Assembly (NCBI GenBank): GCA_964586775.1
Contig: CAZPJD010000050.1
Span: forward strand, 1-6,289
Reading direction: 5' to 3'
Source: JADLEX01 sp964586775
GTDB lineage: Bacteria > Lernaellota > Lernaellaia > JACKCT01
Length of the DNA: 6,289 nt
In this document: in pieces, positions 5,918 to 6,289 of the stretch
How positions within the stretch are numbered: the first letter of the stretch is position 1
Layout: every line of letters starts with the position of its first letter
Notes under the pieces: model-generated
What the model saw: the letters and a program-made list of their open reading frames with translations, nothing else
The model's database searches: none
What the model was told of the DNA's origin: nothing
Program-made: the position numbers and the translations under genes

Positions 5918-6289
5918 TCAGACGCACCCGTTGTTGTTGTAGCAGTCAACGATCAAGGCGCAGTCGTCGTTCGCGTCGTAACAGGCCGCGAGGCACTCGG
6001 CGTCGTCATTCTCTTCGCAAACGACTCCATACAGCTCATCGTAATCGAGGTCGGGGCAATACGCCACGACGGCAGACACGACTTCTTCGCAGTAGTCGCC
6101 GCTGTCATCGTCGGCGTCGTCATCGGTCGCGTCGTCGTCCATCGCGTCATCGTCGTCATCAGTGCTGTCGTCGTCGTCGTCGGTGTCGTCGTCGCCGGTG
6201 GTGTCGTCGTCGTCGTCGTCGTCGTCATCGCCGCACGCAACGACGCCGGCAGCCATCATGCCGGTGATGAGGAAAAGGACCGTCACGAG
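5918..6289 (-). CDS. small Asp-stalk lipoprotein with 8-Cys C-terminal domain (5' end cut by window)
   Basis: No known family recognised. The reading frame is open through the window end. A GTG at 6286 could be a start, but the visible hydrophobic signal segment (VTVLFLITGMMAAG) has no Lys/Arg n-region, so the true start is probably just outside. Numbering from that GTG, the lipobox VVAC gives lipidated Cys18, then a stalk of 31 Asp in blocks (20-61), then a 59-residue head with eight Cys (66, 77, 90, 98, 102, 109, 115, 121), enough for four disulfides. The spacing CX10C, CX7C, CX3C, CX6C with helix-like segments (EEVVSAVVAY, CLAACYDAND) suggests a small alpha-helical disulfide-bonded domain. 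The head is acidic as well. Likely exported and surface-anchored; function unknown. A strong terminator follows the TGA. Confidence 0.8.
   Translation of the reverse strand, partial: LVTVLFLITGMMAAGVVACGDDDDDDDDDTTGDDDTDDDDDSTDDDDDAMDDDATDDDADDDSGDYCEEVVSAVVAYCPDLDYDELYGVVCEENDDAECLAACYDANDDCALIVDCYNNNGCV
6104..6229 (-). repeat. Asp-codon triplet tract of the small lipoprotein
   Basis: Low-complexity GAC/GAT tract coding Asp runs of 9, 3, 5, 5, 3, 3 and 3, split by T, G, S, A, M. Bases 6203-6226 are eight exact GTC triplets (plus strand), the longest pure microsatellite in the window and the likeliest site for in-frame length change. Confidence 0.88.

Noticed and set aside
4947..5942. 331-residue plus-strand ORF, very Ser/Pro-rich
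   Set aside because: Antisense image of the Asp and DCDD repeats (GTC/TCG triplets read as Ser). It lacks domains and runs through the terminator and both lipoprotein genes.
6104..6229. Triplet tract considered as a CRISPR-like or satellite array
   Set aside because: No spacer/repeat structure; it is an in-frame Asp-coding microsatellite.

Overview
The window is GC-rich and looks like a chromosomal stretch from a large-genome environmental bacterium. Two adjacent lipoproteins start with very long aspartate runs after the lipidated cysteine. One of them also carries MopE-like DCDD repeats and jelly-roll modules. This style of surface protein is, to my knowledge, typical of former deltaproteobacterial lineages (Myxococcota, Bradymonadota, Candidatus Lernaellota-like MAGs). 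That placement is inference from protein style, not from a marker gene.

Layout: positions 1-198 contain no gene I can defend. A class I SAM-dependent methyltransferase runs rightward (199-987). It converges on a leftward, complete 1,4-alpha-glucan branching enzyme glgB (1094-2995). Upstream of glgB on the same strand, after a 144-base gap with two GC-rich stem-loops, lies a large multidomain lipoprotein gene (3140-5719). Upstream of that, again on the minus strand, is a small Asp-rich, cysteine-rich lipoprotein whose 5' end is cut by the window edge (5918-6289). It is closed by a near-perfect intrinsic terminator with a UUCG loop (5862-5896).

Functional reading: glgB makes alpha-1,6 branches in glycogen and is the only gene with a secure specific function. 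No other glycogen gene is present, so it sits outside a glg cluster here. The two lipoproteins share an architecture (lipobox, flexible poly-acidic stalk, disulfide or metal-binding head) and are probably exported cell-surface proteins. The strong terminator between them argues that they are separate transcription units. The methyltransferase substrate cannot be told from the sequence. I see no CRISPR array, tRNA, rRNA, insertion sequence or phage gene. The most notable items are the repeat-built large lipoprotein with a duplicated signal-peptide start, and the eight-cysteine small domain on an Asp stalk.
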